Assembly (NCBI RefSeq): GCF_000252955.1
Contig: NC_014228.1
Coordinates: forward strand, 2,060,005 to 2,124,004
Source: Xenorhabdus nematophila ATCC 19061
GTDB taxonomy: Bacteria; Pseudomonadota; Gammaproteobacteria; Enterobacterales; Enterobacteriaceae
Length of the DNA stretch: 64,000 nucleotides
Direction of reading: 5' to 3'
Part shown: positions 26,440-35,549 of the stretch, one piece after another
How positions within the stretch are numbered: position 1 is the first letter of the stretch
How the letters are laid out: each line of letters begins with the position of its first letter
Notes under the pieces: model-generated
The model's input: only the letters and a program-made list of their open reading frames with translations
The model's database searches: none
Told to the model about the DNA's origin: nothing
Made by a program: the position numbers and the translations under genes

Positions 26440-27759
26440 GTGCAGCAGATAGCGAAAACTATCGCTTTGGTATACAACAACCTGCCTAAACCACATAAGG
26501 TTATGCTCGGATCTTTGACGTTAGTCACTTTAGCTGTCGCCGTGTGGCGGCCGGTTGTTTATCATGAGCAAGAAGAACGGACCACAAGCAGTATTATCCT
26601 TAGTACTCCTAACAGTAGTATTTCAGATGCAACGGATGATCTCGCAGGGGATACTAATGAGCAACTTCCCGATGAAGGAATCGGAGATGAAGAAGGCGGT
26701 TCTGATGTAACAGCAAGTGTTCCCCATCAATATGTGATCTCTGGTGGAGATACTTTGAGTTCTGTTTTGACTCAGTTCGGGATTGATTCTTCTGATGTTG
26801 CTTTGCTGGCAAACCAATATCGGGCGTTGCGTAATTTAGGCATTGGCCAGTCACTGTCATGGTCTGTGGATGAAAACGGAAATTTAAAAACGTTGACATG
26901 GAATGTGTCGCGTCGGGAAACACGCACTTATACCCGTGAAGGAGACAGTTTCAACGAAACGAAAGCGTTTCAAAAAGGTGAGTGGAGTAACAGTGTTATC
27001 ACAGGAACTGTTGATGGTAGTCTTAATGGTAGTGCCCTCACAGCAGGATTAACCAGTAGTGAAGCCAGAGAAGTCACCAAAGCGCTGCAATGGCAGATAG
27101 ATTTTCGTAAATTACGTAAAGGTGATCGTTTTTCTGTGCTGATGTCCCGTGAAATGTTTGAAGGGAAAAGTGAACAAAGTCAGTTATTAGGGGTTCGCTT
27201 ACAGAGTGGCGGAAATGATTATTATGCTTTCCGTGCCGATGATGGTCGTTTTTATGATAGCAAGGCTTCCGGTTTAGAACGCGGTTTCTTGCGTTTTCCC
27301 ACAACTAAACAATTCAGGGTATCATCTAATTTTAACCCGCATCGATTAAACCCGGTAACAGGGCGGATCACAGCACATAAAGGGGTTGATTTTGCGATGC
27401 CTGTGGGGACTCCCGTTTTGGCCGTTGGTGATGGGGAAGTGATCGTATCCAAATTTGATGGTGCAGCAGGTAATTTCATCGCTATTCGTCATGGTCGTCA
27501 ATACACGACGCGATACATGCACTTGAGAAAGCTATTAGTCAAACCCGGTCAGAAAGTGAAGCGGGGTGAACGTATTGCCTTGTCAGGGAATACAGGTCGT
27601 TCAACCGGCCCACATTTACACTTTGAATTTTGGGATAACAAACAACCCGTCAATCCGCTCACTGCAAAATTACCGCGTTCTGGTGGATTAAGTGGTAAAG
27701 AGCGATCAGAATATGTTGCAATGGTTAAGGAAATGAAACCTCAATTGTTGCTGGATTAA
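26440..27759 (+). CDS. mepM: Murein DD-endopeptidase MepM
   Basis: A 439-aa M23-family metallopeptidase that cuts D-Ala-meso-DAP crosslinks to allow insertion of new peptidoglycan. An N-terminal membrane anchor (about 20-38) is followed by an acidic linker, a LysM-like segment (HQYVISGGDTLSSVLTQFG), an OapA-like region and the C-terminal peptidase with zinc ligands HKGVDFAMP and HLHFEFWDN. The start is GTG with AAGGA 9 nt upstream. It follows znuA by 20 nt, as in E. coli (yebA). A very strong terminator follows. Confidence 0.95.
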   Translation: MQQIAKTIALVYNNLPKPHKVMLGSLTLVTLAVAVWRPVVYHEQEERTTSSIILSTPNSSISDATDDLAGDTNEQLPDEGIGDEEGGSDVTASVPHQYVISGGDTLSSVLTQFGIDSSDVALLANQYRALRNLGIGQSLSWSVDENGNLKTLTWNVSRRETRTYTREGDSFNETKAFQKGEWSNSVITGTVDGSLNGSALTAGLTSSEAREVTKALQWQIDFRKLRKGDRFSVLMSREMFEGKSEQSQLLGVRLQSGGNDYYAFRADDGRFYDSKASGLERGFLRFPTTKQFRVSSNFNPHRLNPVTGRITAHKGVDFAMPVGTPVLAVGDGEVIVSKFDGAAGNFIAIRHGRQYTTRYMHLRKLLVKPGQKVKRGERIALSGNTGRSTGPHLHFEFWDNKQPVNPLTAKLPRSGGLSGKERSEYVAMVKEMKPQLLLD

Positions 27760-27892
27760 ATGTATGCACAATGGATTTTGAGCGGTGGTGCTTATGTTTT
27801 GGGAATGAAGGTTCCTGAGCCCTGAGCATGTCATGGGGAAATAAGCATAGCCAAAAAGTCATCACTTGAAAAGCTGATACTAGGTTATTGAC

Positions 27893-27941
27893 AGACATAA
27901 AAGCGGATGATTAGTATCATCCGCTTTTATGTCTATTTTTT
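27893..27941 (+). terminator. Strong terminator after mepM
   Basis: A perfect 19-bp stem (27893-27911 with 27916-27934) closed by a TAGT tetraloop is followed by ATTTTTT. It ends the znuA-mepM unit just before lpxM. Confidence 0.95.
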
Positions 27942-27992
27942 GTTGGAAATTTTCGACTCGAAAGCAAGAATTGGAATCATCAGGGGTAGCTC

Positions 27993-28961
27993 ATGAATAA
28001 AGAGAAAAATACAGACAATAAATTGGGATATATCCCTAGATTTCATCGCTTTTATTTGCATCCTCGCTATTGGGGGCTTTGGGCTGGCGTGGGAATATTG
28101 GCGGGGCTAGCTTATATTCCGGTAAAATGGCGAGATCCATTTCTGGCTAAGATGGGTGTTTGGGCAGGCAGAAAAGCAAAAAGTGCCCGTCGCAGAGCAA
28201 AAATCAATTTAATCTACTGTTTTCCTGATCTAACGGAACAACAACGTGAAGATTTGATTGACAAAATGTTTGCCAGTGCCCCACAGTCATTTGTGATGCT
28301 GGCGGAGCTTTGTTTAAAAGGTGCGGAATCGACGCTGAAGCGTACTCAGTGGCATGGTGAGGAAATTTTCCACACTTTAAAAGCACAGGGAAAAAATGTC
28401 ATCTTGATGGTTCCTCATGGTTGGGCAATTGATATTCCTGCAATGCTTCTGGCAGCCAGAGGTTACAAAATATCGGGTATGTTTAACCATCAAAGCAACC
28501 CTGTTGCTGATTATTTGTGGAATAAAGCACGCCAACACTTTGGGGGGCAACTACATTCCCGTGATGCAGGAATTAAACCTTTTATTGCATCAGTACGTGA
28601 CGGTTTTTGGGGCTATTACTTGCCCGATCAGGATCATGGTGAAGAATACAGTGAGTTTGTCGATTTTTTTTCCACTTATAAAGCAACACTACCTGCAATC
28701 GGGCGTTTAATGAAAGTTTGTCGTGCATCCATAGTGCCATTATTTCCGGTCTATAACTGCGAAACTCACCAACTGGATATTTATATTCGACCACCAATGG
28801 ATGACATTGCAGGGCAGGACGATGCTTACATTGCCCGTCGTATGAATCAGGAATTAGAAGAATTGGTTACACCTAATCCAGAACAATATACGTGGATATT
28901 AAAATTGCTTAAGACACGGAAAGCTGAAGATATTGAGCCGTATAAGAGAGAGGATCTCTAA
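27993..28961 (+). CDS. lpxM: Lipid A myristoyltransferase LpxM
   Basis: Adds the secondary acyl chain to Kdo2-lipid A at the inner membrane. The protein is 322 aa, with an N-terminal membrane segment (WGLWAGVGILAGLAYIPV), the acyltransferase catalytic HGWAID and the family-specific GYYLPDQDHGEEYSEFVDFF segment. It ends LLKTRKAEDIEPYKREDL, as in E. coli MsbB. A GGGG-type ribosome site precedes the ATG. The gene keeps its E. coli place between mepM and pykA. Confidence 0.95.
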   Translation: MNKEKNTDNKLGYIPRFHRFYLHPRYWGLWAGVGILAGLAYIPVKWRDPFLAKMGVWAGRKAKSARRRAKINLIYCFPDLTEQQREDLIDKMFASAPQSFVMLAELCLKGAESTLKRTQWHGEEIFHTLKAQGKNVILMVPHGWAIDIPAMLLAARGYKISGMFNHQSNPVADYLWNKARQHFGGQLHSRDAGIKPFIASVRDGFWGYYLPDQDHGEEYSEFVDFFSTYKATLPAIGRLMKVCRASIVPLFPVYNCETHQLDIYIRPPMDDIAGQDDAYIARRMNQELEELVTPNPEQYTWILKLLKTRKAEDIEPYKREDL

Positions 28962-29014
28962 CTTAAGTCTTGTTGAAATAAAGGATGTGTAGAAATTTAT
29001 TTTTCTCGATTGAT

Positions 29015-29064
29015 TAAATCTTCCCCCTAATTGATAATTATTCTTTTATTAGGGGGAAGATTTA
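29015..29064. terminator. Hairpin terminator downstream of lpxM
   Basis: A perfect 17-bp inverted repeat (29015-29031 and 29048-29064; core CTTCCCCCTAAT / ATTAGGGGGAAG) with a 16-nt loop. It lies between lpxM and the convergent SPASM remnant and may serve both strands. Confidence 0.75.
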
Positions 29065-29098
29065 TTAAATATTCGCAATAACATTTCTAATAAATATA

Positions 29099-29271
29099 TT
29101 AACTTATTGTTTGCTTTATTATTTCCAACAAATTTCCGGTTCCGCAGCATGAATCATTGTAATCTGGGTTATGTTTTCTGTTTATGACTCGATCATGGGG
29201 ACATCCACCATTGCATATAAAAAACCATTTGCACTGATGCATTTGTATCCATATATAATTTCTCTTTAATG
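29099..29271 (-). pseudogene. C-terminal remnant of a radical SAM/SPASM maturase, frameshifted
   Basis: On the minus strand the DNA encodes CKWF from about 29232 and, one base out of frame, CNGGCPHDR continuing to a stop at 29099-29101. Adding back one base in the five-T run at 29219-29223 restores CX5CX3C followed by a later CC pair, the spacing expected of the SPASM iron-sulfur domain of peptide-modifying radical SAM enzymes. A stop lies upstream and nothing of the SAM-binding core remains. It sits just downstream of, and on the same strand as, a broken ABC transporter gene, suggesting a lost ribosomal-peptide modification cassette. Family assignment rests only on the cysteine pattern. Confidence 0.5.
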
Positions 29272-29279
29272 GTTAGTGA

Positions 29280-29518
29280 TTAAGTCATGAAATGACCATC
29301 CTTCATGGTTAAGATCCTTTCAGAAAATTTAGCCGCTTCCAAAGAATGAGTGACCATGACAATTGTTGTGCCATTGTTATTTAATTCTTTAAGTGACGAT
29401 AAAATTCTTTCTCCATTTACACTATCTAAATTACCCGTTGGTTCATCAGCTAATAAAATAGCTGGACTGGATATCATTGCTCTGGCAATAGCAACCCGTT
29501 ATTGTTGACCTCCAGAGA
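29280..29518 (-). pseudogene. ABC transporter ATP-binding protein fragment (MacB/LolD type)
   Basis: Only the C-terminal third of an ABC ATPase remains: signature LSGGQQ, a stop codon TAA at 29499-29501 where the family has Gln, then [11 protein letters not shown], Walker [12 protein letters not shown] and the switch His VTHSLE. The N-terminal part is replaced by the end of an IS6-type element at 29519. It is thus doubly broken, by a nonsense change (CAA to TAA fits) and by the insertion. The DEPTGNLD form is typical of MacB/LolD exporters, which often accompany peptide natural products. Confidence 0.85.
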
Positions 29519-29577
29519 GGGTTCTGTCGCATTAACGAAGCCAGTTTTAATAAACGTGGATTGCTGATTATTTAGGC
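29519..29577 (+). repeat. Detached inverted copy of the IS6 right end
   Basis: These 59 bases are the perfect reverse complement of 30328-30386, the right end of the adjacent IS6-type element including the terminal GGTTCTGTCGCATTAA. They lie directly outside the element's own left end, which starts at 29578. They look like the stump of a second, oppositely oriented copy. Confidence 0.88.
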
Positions 29578-30385
29578 GGTTCTGTCGCATTAAGGCGAAG
29601 TGAGGTAAAATAGCGACTTTTACTCTGTGGTTTCATCATGTCTTTCATTCGCAACGCCTTCAAGCGTCTCCATTATCCGACTGATATTATGGCTCAGTGT
29701 GTTCGTGGGTACTTAGCTTATGCCTTGAGCTTACGTAATCTCGAAGAGATGATGGCTGAACGCGGTATTGAGGTCGATCATTCAACGTGGCACCGTTGGG
29801 TAACTCGCTTAGTTCCGTTATTGGATAACGCCTTTCGGCGGCACAAACGTCCCGTGGGTCGTCGATGGCGCATGGATGAAACCTATATCAACATCAAAGG
29901 GCAATGGAAATACCTCTATCGTGCCGTTGATACCGGCGGACAAACAATTGATTTCCTACTGACTGGCAATCGCGATGCTGCCGCATCACGGCGCTTTTTT
30001 CGCAAAGCCATTCGCCATCACGGCGAACCTGAAAGGGTGACGATCGACAAAAGTAGCGCTAACACAGCAGCCCGGGAAGCGCTTAATAGGGGTAAACCTG
30101 AAGAAGAAGCCATTGTGGTGCGACAAAATAAATACCTCAATAATTTAATCGAGCAAGATCATCGCAATATCAAACGACGAATACGTTCGAGGCTCGGGTT
30201 TAAATCGTTTCGTCGGGCCCAAACGCTGTTAGCGGGCATTGAAATTGTATCCATGTTACGCAAAGGACAATATTTTCAACCAACAGGAAAGCCCTTATCA
30301 CCGGCAGCCATGTTTTATCATTTAGTTGCCTAAATAATCAGCAATCCACGTTTATTAAAACTGGCTTCGTTAATGCGACAGAACC
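29578..30385 (+). mobile_element. IS6-family (IS26-like) insertion sequence
   Basis: An element of about 808 bp with 16-bp perfect terminal inverted repeats (GGTTCTGTCGCATTAA and its complement at 30370-30385) enclosing one intact transposase gene. Size, ends and transposase all fit IS6. I see no 8-bp target duplication at its outer borders. It truncates the ABC gene on the left. Confidence 0.92.
29638..30333 (+). CDS. IS6-family transposase
   Basis: A 231-aa DDE transposase. It has the family N-terminal helix-turn-helix (LRNLEEMMAERGIEVDHST), the first Asp in RMDETYINIKG, the second in VTIDKSSANTAA, and the Glu in LIEQDHRNIKRRIR. Length is normal for IS26-like enzymes and the frame is unbroken, so the element may be active. 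The ATG lies 60 nt inside the left inverted repeat. Confidence 0.95.
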   Translation: MSFIRNAFKRLHYPTDIMAQCVRGYLAYALSLRNLEEMMAERGIEVDHSTWHRWVTRLVPLLDNAFRRHKRPVGRRWRMDETYINIKGQWKYLYRAVDTGGQTIDFLLTGNRDAAASRRFFRKAIRHHGEPERVTIDKSSANTAAREALNRGKPEEEAIVVRQNKYLNNLIEQDHRNIKRRIRSRLGFKSFRRAQTLLAGIEIVSMLRKGQYFQPTGKPLSPAAMFYHLVA

Positions 30386-30587
30386 CTTCTTATGCCTCAA
30401 TATTTATTATCTTTCACAGTATGGGAATAATAAGTGACTTTAATCTTGCAAGCTGCGATTTATAGGGAATAGTGAAATAGCGTAATTTAATGAGGCAGTT
30501 AGTTTTTATATTACGATAATGAGGACAGCCAATAACATCTTGGGAAATAAAAAATACGAAATATATGATGTGTTTATTATGGAAAGA

Positions 30588-30613
30588 ATAGGGTCATGAT
30601 AATATGACCCTAT
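30588..30613 (-). terminator. Probable pykA terminator
   Basis: A perfect 10-bp stem (ATAGGGTCAT at 30588-30597, ATGACCCTAT at 30604-30613) lies 18 nt past the pykA stop. On the minus strand it is followed by TTCTTTCC, a moderate T-tract. The 200 bases between the IS6 element and this hairpin show no gene. Confidence 0.65.
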
Positions 30614-30630
30614 ATGTATTTTATGAGTGA

Positions 30631-32073
30631 TTATTCTACTTCAAGTACGCGGCAGGTATTGGTACTGCCGATAGTTCCCATCTGATCACCCTGCGTCACC
30701 AGGATTAGGTCACCGGAGGAAAGATAACCTTTATCGCGCAGGCGGATTACCGCTTCGCTTGCCGCAGCGATGCCATCAGTATGCCAGCTACAATAAACGG
30801 GGGTGACACCGCGGTAAAGGGCGGTGCGGTTTAAGGTGGATTCATGGCGTGACATAGAGAAGATTGGCAAACCTGAACTAATGCGAGACATCATGCGGGC
30901 TGTTCGACCAGATTCAGTCATGGCAATGATTGCTTTGACGCCTTTCAGGTGGTTAGCCGCATACATGGTTGACATTGCGATAGCTTCTTCAATGCTTTCG
31001 AATGTAATATCCAGGCGATGTTTGGAAACATTAATACTTGGCATTTTTTCAGCCCCCAAACAAACTTGTGCCATAGCAGCAACGGTTTCTGCCGGATATT
31101 GGCCTGCCGCAGTCTCAGCAGAGAGCATAACCGCATCGGTACCATCCAATACTGCGTTAGCGACATCCATGACTTCAGCACGGGTTGGCATGGGATTAGT
31201 AATCATGGATTCCATCATTTGTGTGGCTGTAATTACGACACGATTCAGTTGGCGGGCACGGCGAATCAGTTTCTTTTGAACGCCAACCAACTCCGGATCA
31301 CCAATTTCGACACCCAAATCACCGCGGGCGACCATCACAACATCAGAGGCCAGAATGATTTCATCAATAATATCGTCACTACTGACGGCTTCAGCCCGTT
31401 CAACTTTGGCGACAATTTGGGTTTCACAACCAGCATCACGTGCGAGACGACGAGCGTAATTTAGATCTTCACCTGAACGGGGGAAAGAAACGGCAAGATA
31501 ATCAACCCCAATTTTGGCCGCAGTGATGATATCTTCTTTATCTTTTTCAGTCAGCGCTTCGGCTGATAAGCCGCCACCCAGTTTATTAATCCCTTTATTA
31601 TTAGAAAGCGGGCCTCCTACCGTGACTTCTGTGAAGACTTTCATGCCCTGAACATCCAGCACTTTCAATTGAACCCGCCCGTCATCCAATAACAGGATAT
31701 CGCTGGTCATAACATCGGATGGCAGTCCTTTGTAATCAATCCCGACTTTTTCTTTATCTCCTTCTCCTTTACCCAGATTCGCATCCAGCAGGAATTTATC
31801 CCCAACGTTGAGGAAAATTTTCCCTTCTTTAAAGGTGGATATGCGTATTTTGGGTCCTTGAAGATCACCCAGGATGGCAACATTGCAGCCCAAACGGGCA
31901 GCGATTTCACGCACTTTATTCGCTCGTTGGATATGATCTTCCGCTGTGCCATGAGAAAAATTGAGGCGGACGACATTGGCTCCCGCACTGATAACTTTTT
32001 CTAAATTGTTGTCACGATCTGTAGCCGGGCCAAGTGTAGTGACTATTTTAGTTCTTCTGAGCCGTCTGGACAT
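30631..32073 (-). CDS. pykA: Pyruvate kinase II
   Basis: Converts phosphoenolpyruvate and ADP to pyruvate and ATP in lower glycolysis. At 480 aa it equals E. coli PykA in length and follows it closely: start [24 protein letters not shown], the active-site segment [20 protein letters not shown] and the allosteric C-terminal domain ending [12 protein letters not shown]. It lies convergent to the lpxM side and upstream of hexR, as in E. coli. HexR control is known for this gene in relatives; I see only a weak half-match upstream. Confidence 0.97.
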   Translation of the reverse strand: MSRRLRRTKIVTTLGPATDRDNNLEKVISAGANVVRLNFSHGTAEDHIQRANKVREIAARLGCNVAILGDLQGPKIRISTFKEGKIFLNVGDKFLLDANLGKGEGDKEKVGIDYKGLPSDVMTSDILLLDDGRVQLKVLDVQGMKVFTEVTVGGPLSNNKGINKLGGGLSAEALTEKDKEDIITAAKIGVDYLAVSFPRSGEDLNYARRLARDAGCETQIVAKVERAEAVSSDDIIDEIILASDVVMVARGDLGVEIGDPELVGVQKKLIRRARQLNRVVITATQMMESMITNPMPTRAEVMDVANAVLDGTDAVMLSAETAAGQYPAETVAAMAQVCLGAEKMPSINVSKHRLDITFESIEEAIAMSTMYAANHLKGVKAIIAMTESGRTARMMSRISSGLPIFSMSRHESTLNRTALYRGVTPVYCSWHTDGIAAASEAVIRLRDKGYLSSGDLILVTQGDQMGTIGSTNTCRVLEVE

Positions 32074-32095
32074 GTATTACTCCGTTGACCTGTGA

Positions 32096-32224
32096 AGTAT
32101 TCCCTTCGTTTTTCAAGTTGTAGTTTTGTCGACTGTGTTCACATACTCCGGCCACATTATTATTTATGCTGCTGGAGACACGTTTTTTTGCCGTCGTACT
32201 ACAATTCGAAATCCATTGGGTATA
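32096..32224. repeat. ERIC-like palindromic intergenic repeat, copy 1
   Basis: About 129 bp between pykA and hexR whose ends are inverted: TTTTCAAGTTGTA on the left against TACAATTCGAAATCCATTGGG on the right, with CTCCGGC and GCTGGAG pieces inside. Related copies lie at 36851-36982 and 58969-59038. Such elements are abundant in Photorhabdus/Xenorhabdus intergenic DNA. It lies just upstream of the pykA start and would be in or near its leader. Confidence 0.72.
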
Positions 32225-32374
32225 TGAGTTTCCGATTACCGTAGGATAACCATTTAATTTTCTGATTATCAACTCCCGTACTGTAATTGATACAGGTGTG
32301 GGAAATTCCTCTATGCTATCAGTCTGGAGAGGTGATAAATAGTGAACAAAAACACAGTCTATTTTTTTATTTAT

Positions 32375-33223
32375 TCATTCATGCTTATCAAACCGCGAAT
32401 TACGCAGCGATTCTTTGACTCTCTTCAAGTTATCTCTGAACTTTGAGCCTCGGCGCAGTGTAAAACCTGTAGCCAGTACATCAATGATGGTAAGTTGAGC
32501 AATTCTGGAGACCATTGGCATATAGATATCAGTGTCTTCAGGAACGTCTAATAAAATGGAAAGGGTAGCTTCATGTGCCAATGGAGAATTTGTTGAAGTA
32601 ATGGCAATCACGGTCGTATCATTTGCACGGGCCAGTTTAGCAAGTTCTACGAGGCTTTTCGTTCGTCCTGTATGGGATATCAGTACAACCACATCCCCTT
32701 CGGTGCTGTTAATACAGCTCATTCGCTGCATGACGATATCGTCAAAATAAGTTACCGGGATATTGAACCGAAAAAATTTGTTCATGGCGTCATGTGCCAC
32801 AGCGGCGGATGCCCCCAGGCCAAAAAAAGAGAGTTTCCTGGCTTGTGTCAGCAGATCAACTGCCCGGTTAATTGCCGCAATATCCAAATTATTTTTAACC
32901 GTTTCCAGATTTGCCATAACTGATTCAAAAATTTTATTGGTATAGGATGTGACGCTGTCACTTTCTTCCACATTGCGATTTACATAGGGCGTGCCATTGG
33001 CAAGGCTTTGTGCCAGATGTAATTTAAAATCGGGAAACCCTTTGGTATCCAGGCGGCGACAAAAACGATTAACCGTAGGTTCACTCACATTCGCCATTTT
33101 CGCCAGAGTGGCGATACTTGAATGGATGGCCGTCTGTGGTGAAGCAAGGATGACCTGCGCAACCTTTTTTTCTGACTTACTCAAAACATCCAGACTATTT
33201 TGGAGCCGTTCCAGTGTGTTCAT
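32375..33223 (-). CDS. hexR: Transcriptional regulator HexR (RpiR family)
   Basis: HexR represses glucose catabolism genes (zwf, pykA and others) and is released by 2-keto-3-deoxy-6-phosphogluconate. The 282-aa protein has the N-terminal RpiR helix-turn-helix (ATLAKMANVSEPTVNRFCRRL) and the sugar-phosphate-binding SIS domain (FFGLGASAAVAHDAMNKFFR; VVLISHTGRTKSLVELA). It ends a few residues earlier than the E. coli protein, a normal variation. It is divergent from zwf and a HexR box stands in the shared 463-nt region, which otherwise shows no gene. Confidence 0.96.
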   Translation of the reverse strand: MNTLERLQNSLDVLSKSEKKVAQVILASPQTAIHSSIATLAKMANVSEPTVNRFCRRLDTKGFPDFKLHLAQSLANGTPYVNRNVEESDSVTSYTNKIFESVMANLETVKNNLDIAAINRAVDLLTQARKLSFFGLGASAAVAHDAMNKFFRFNIPVTYFDDIVMQRMSCINSTEGDVVVLISHTGRTKSLVELAKLARANDTTVIAITSTNSPLAHEATLSILLDVPEDTDIYMPMVSRIAQLTIIDVLATGFTLRRGSKFRDNLKRVKESLRNSRFDKHE

Positions 33224-33645
33224 AAAACGCAGTTCAACCTCGGTTTTAACGATTTCATTAGTAAGAGAAATCTATGTCATTTTTATGAAAATATACTACT
33301 TGTTATTGAAAGCTGGCAGTGGCAAAACTGGATAATATGAGATTTTTCATGAAAATATGACAAGTGTCTAACTTTCAACTTAGTAAGATTACTTCTTAAA
33401 CGTTGTAAATTTTCAATAAATGGTCGTTAGTCAGGGTGAAAATTGATTGTTGTTCAGCATAAAAACAAGACTAACACGAATGTCAAAACAGTGTACAAAA
33501 GACAGCAGCAAGGTTTATGCAAAAAATACGATATCCACTCAGACCAATGTCTGGCCAACTTGACTCCAGTTTGAAAGACAACGGATAGATATAAATAATC
33601 ATTGTTTACTGCTTATAACCAAAAGAGTACATTACCCGCAGTTTC

Positions 33646-33660
33646 TGTAAAAAAATTACA
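33646..33660. promoter_or_regulatory. HexR operator upstream of zwf
   Basis: TGTAAAAAAATTACA fits the HexR consensus TGTAATTAAATTACA at both arms. It lies 26 nt before the zwf start, where binding would block transcription or elongation. Confidence 0.8.
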
Positions 33661-33686
33661 ATATCCCGTAATTGAGGAGATGCAAC

Positions 33687-35162
33687 ATGGCGGTGACGTC
33701 CACAGCTCAGGCTTGTGATTTGGTAATTTTTGGGGCGAAAGGAGACCTGGCACGCCGGAAATTAATGCCTTCCCTTTATCAGTTAGAAAAAGCGGGGTAT
33801 ATCCATGCTGATACCCGGATTATCGGTGTTGGTCGTGCCGACTGGGATAAAAAGGCTTATATAAAAGTTGTTGAAGAAGCCCTGACCACATTTATGCCCG
33901 AGAAATTAGAGCCAGAATTGTGGAAAAAACTGAGTTCACGTCTGGAGTTCTGTAACTTGGACGTTAATGAAACGGAACATTTCACCCAATTGGCAAAAAT
34001 CTTGAATAAGAGTAAGTTACCTTCCATTCATTATTTTGCCATGCCACCAAACACGTTTGGTTCAGTATGTCATGGATTGGGGGCGGCAGAACTGAATAAG
34101 GAACCCAATCGTGTTGTGATGGAAAAACCATTGGGTACTGATCTTGCCTCTTCCCGGGCGATTAACGACGAAGTAGCAAAATATTTCAATGAGAAGCAAA
34201 TTTACCGTATTGACCATTATTTGGGTAAAGAAACGGTATTGAACTTACTGGCATTGCGTTTTGCCAACTCGTTGTTTGTCAATAACTGGGATCATCGCAC
34301 GATTGATCATGTGCAAATTACTGTCGCTGAAGAAGTCGGTATAGAAGGGCGCTGGGGCTATTTTGACCAGGCCGGTCAGATGCGTGACATGATCCAGAAC
34401 CATCTTTTGCAAATCCTGACGATGATTGCCATGTCGCCTCCGGCTGATTTGACCGCAGATCGCATTCGTGATGAGAAGGTGAAAGTGTTACGTTCCTTGC
34501 GTCGGATAGACCATACCAACGTGCGGGAAAAAACGGTTCGCGGGCAATATACTGCGGGTTTTGTGCATGGCAAGAAAGTTCCCGGTTACCTAGAAGAAGA
34601 GGGAGCTAATAAAGCCAGTAAAACAGAATCCTTTGTATCTATTCGTGTCGATATTGATGATTGGCGTTGGTCTGGCGTACCTTTTTACCTGAGAACAGGG
34701 AAACGTTTACCTGCTAAATGTTCTGAAGTTGTTGTTTACTTCAAAGAGCCTGCTTTGAACTTATTCGCTGAATCTTACCAACAATTACGGCAGAATAAAC
34801 TGACGATCCGCTTACAGCCGGATGAAGGTATTGATATTGAAGTGCTGAACAAAGCACCAGGGCTGGAACATAAACATCGTTTACAGACAACTAAATTGGA
34901 TCTGAGCTTTTCTGAAACATTTAACCAGACGCACCTTGCGGATGCTTACGAAAGACTGCTGCTGGAAGCTATGCGTGGTATTCAGGCATTGTTTGTCCGT
35001 CGTGATGAAGTGGAAGAAGCATGGAAATGGGTAGATTCCATTATGGATGCGTGGGCAGCGGATAATGAACCACCGAAGCCTTATCAGGCGGGTACTTGGG
35101 GGCCGGTGGCTTCTATTGCTTTGATTACCCGGGATGGGCGCTCGTGGAATGAATTTGAGTAA
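33687..35162 (+). CDS. zwf: Glucose-6-phosphate 1-dehydrogenase
   Basis: Oxidises glucose 6-phosphate to 6-phosphogluconolactone with NADP+, opening the pentose phosphate pathway. The ATG at 33687 (MAVTSTAQACDLVIFGAKG) has GAGGAG at 33674-33679 and gives 491 aa, the E. coli length; an upstream in-frame codon at 33672 has no such support. The coenzyme loop FGAKGDLARRK and the catalytic RIDHYLGKE are intact, and the C-terminus QAGTWGPVASIALITRDGRS is conserved. Confidence 0.97.
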   Translation: MAVTSTAQACDLVIFGAKGDLARRKLMPSLYQLEKAGYIHADTRIIGVGRADWDKKAYIKVVEEALTTFMPEKLEPELWKKLSSRLEFCNLDVNETEHFTQLAKILNKSKLPSIHYFAMPPNTFGSVCHGLGAAELNKEPNRVVMEKPLGTDLASSRAINDEVAKYFNEKQIYRIDHYLGKETVLNLLALRFANSLFVNNWDHRTIDHVQITVAEEVGIEGRWGYFDQAGQMRDMIQNHLLQILTMIAMSPPADLTADRIRDEKVKVLRSLRRIDHTNVREKTVRGQYTAGFVHGKKVPGYLEEEGANKASKTESFVSIRVDIDDWRWSGVPFYLRTGKRLPAKCSEVVVYFKEPALNLFAESYQQLRQNKLTIRLQPDEGIDIEVLNKAPGLEHKHRLQTTKLDLSFSETFNQTHLADAYERLLLEAMRGIQALFVRRDEVEEAWKWVDSIMDAWAADNEPPKPYQAGTWGPVASIALITRDGRSWNEFE

Positions 35163-35209
35163 TTCCGGTATTCTTTTGTTTCATTAAATTTTATATAAAA
35201 AATCCGCTA

Positions 35210-35229
35210 AGCCGGACTGATGTCCGGCT
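35210..35229 (+). terminator. Possible zwf terminator hairpin
   Basis: AGCCGGAC-TGAT-GTCCGGCT is a perfect 8-bp stem with a tetraloop 47 nt after zwf, but it lacks a T-tract, so intrinsic termination is uncertain. The DNA from here to 35432 shows nothing else I can name. Confidence 0.45.
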
Positions 35230-35432
35230 ATACCCGTTATTATCTTCGGAAGTTGATTCTTTAAATGCGTTGATCATTGTAATGATTAGAAAAAACCAAT
35301 TGGACGTTCAATGTTATTCCGTTGCTTTTTATTTTGGGTTATGGTAAAAGTGTTCCAGTCATTAACACTACTCATATGAGGGTTCGTAGTATATCACACA
35401 GTGATAATCGTGTGATGAAAGAATAAAACATC

Positions 35433-35549
35433 ATGAATAGCGCCAAAAGCGTCAACATTCAACATAGTAACAAAATCCAGCGTTGCACCCACGTTCTTTT
35501 CCTTTCAGCTATCTTATCCAGTGAGCACTACTGGTGTGGTGCCCTTTAG
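35433..35549 (+). CDS. Candidate 38-codon leader ORF upstream of mdtJI
   Basis: An ATG ORF of 38 codons starting MNSAKSVNIQ and ending SSEHYWCGAL. Its stop (TAG 35547-35549) lies inside the small hairpin GCCC-TTTA-GGGC, and a second stem (ATCGGT..ACCGGT, about 35558-35582) follows before mdtJ. In E. coli mdtJI is preceded by a regulatory upstream ORF (mdtU) whose translation controls expression in response to spermidine; the location here corresponds. I cannot recall the E. coli peptide well enough to claim homology and the ribosome site is weak. Confidence 0.45.
   Translation: MNSAKSVNIQHSNKIQRCTHVLFLSAILSSEHYWCGAL

Noticed and set aside
30386..30590. Right-hand part of the broken ABC gene beyond the IS6 element
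   Set aside because: No Walker A or other ABC sequence could be read on either strand there, so the N-terminal half appears deleted rather than displaced.
32282..32294. Possible HexR box upstream of pykA (TGTAATTGATACA)
   Set aside because: Only the left half fits the 15-bp consensus and the spacing is two bases short, so it was not listed as a site.
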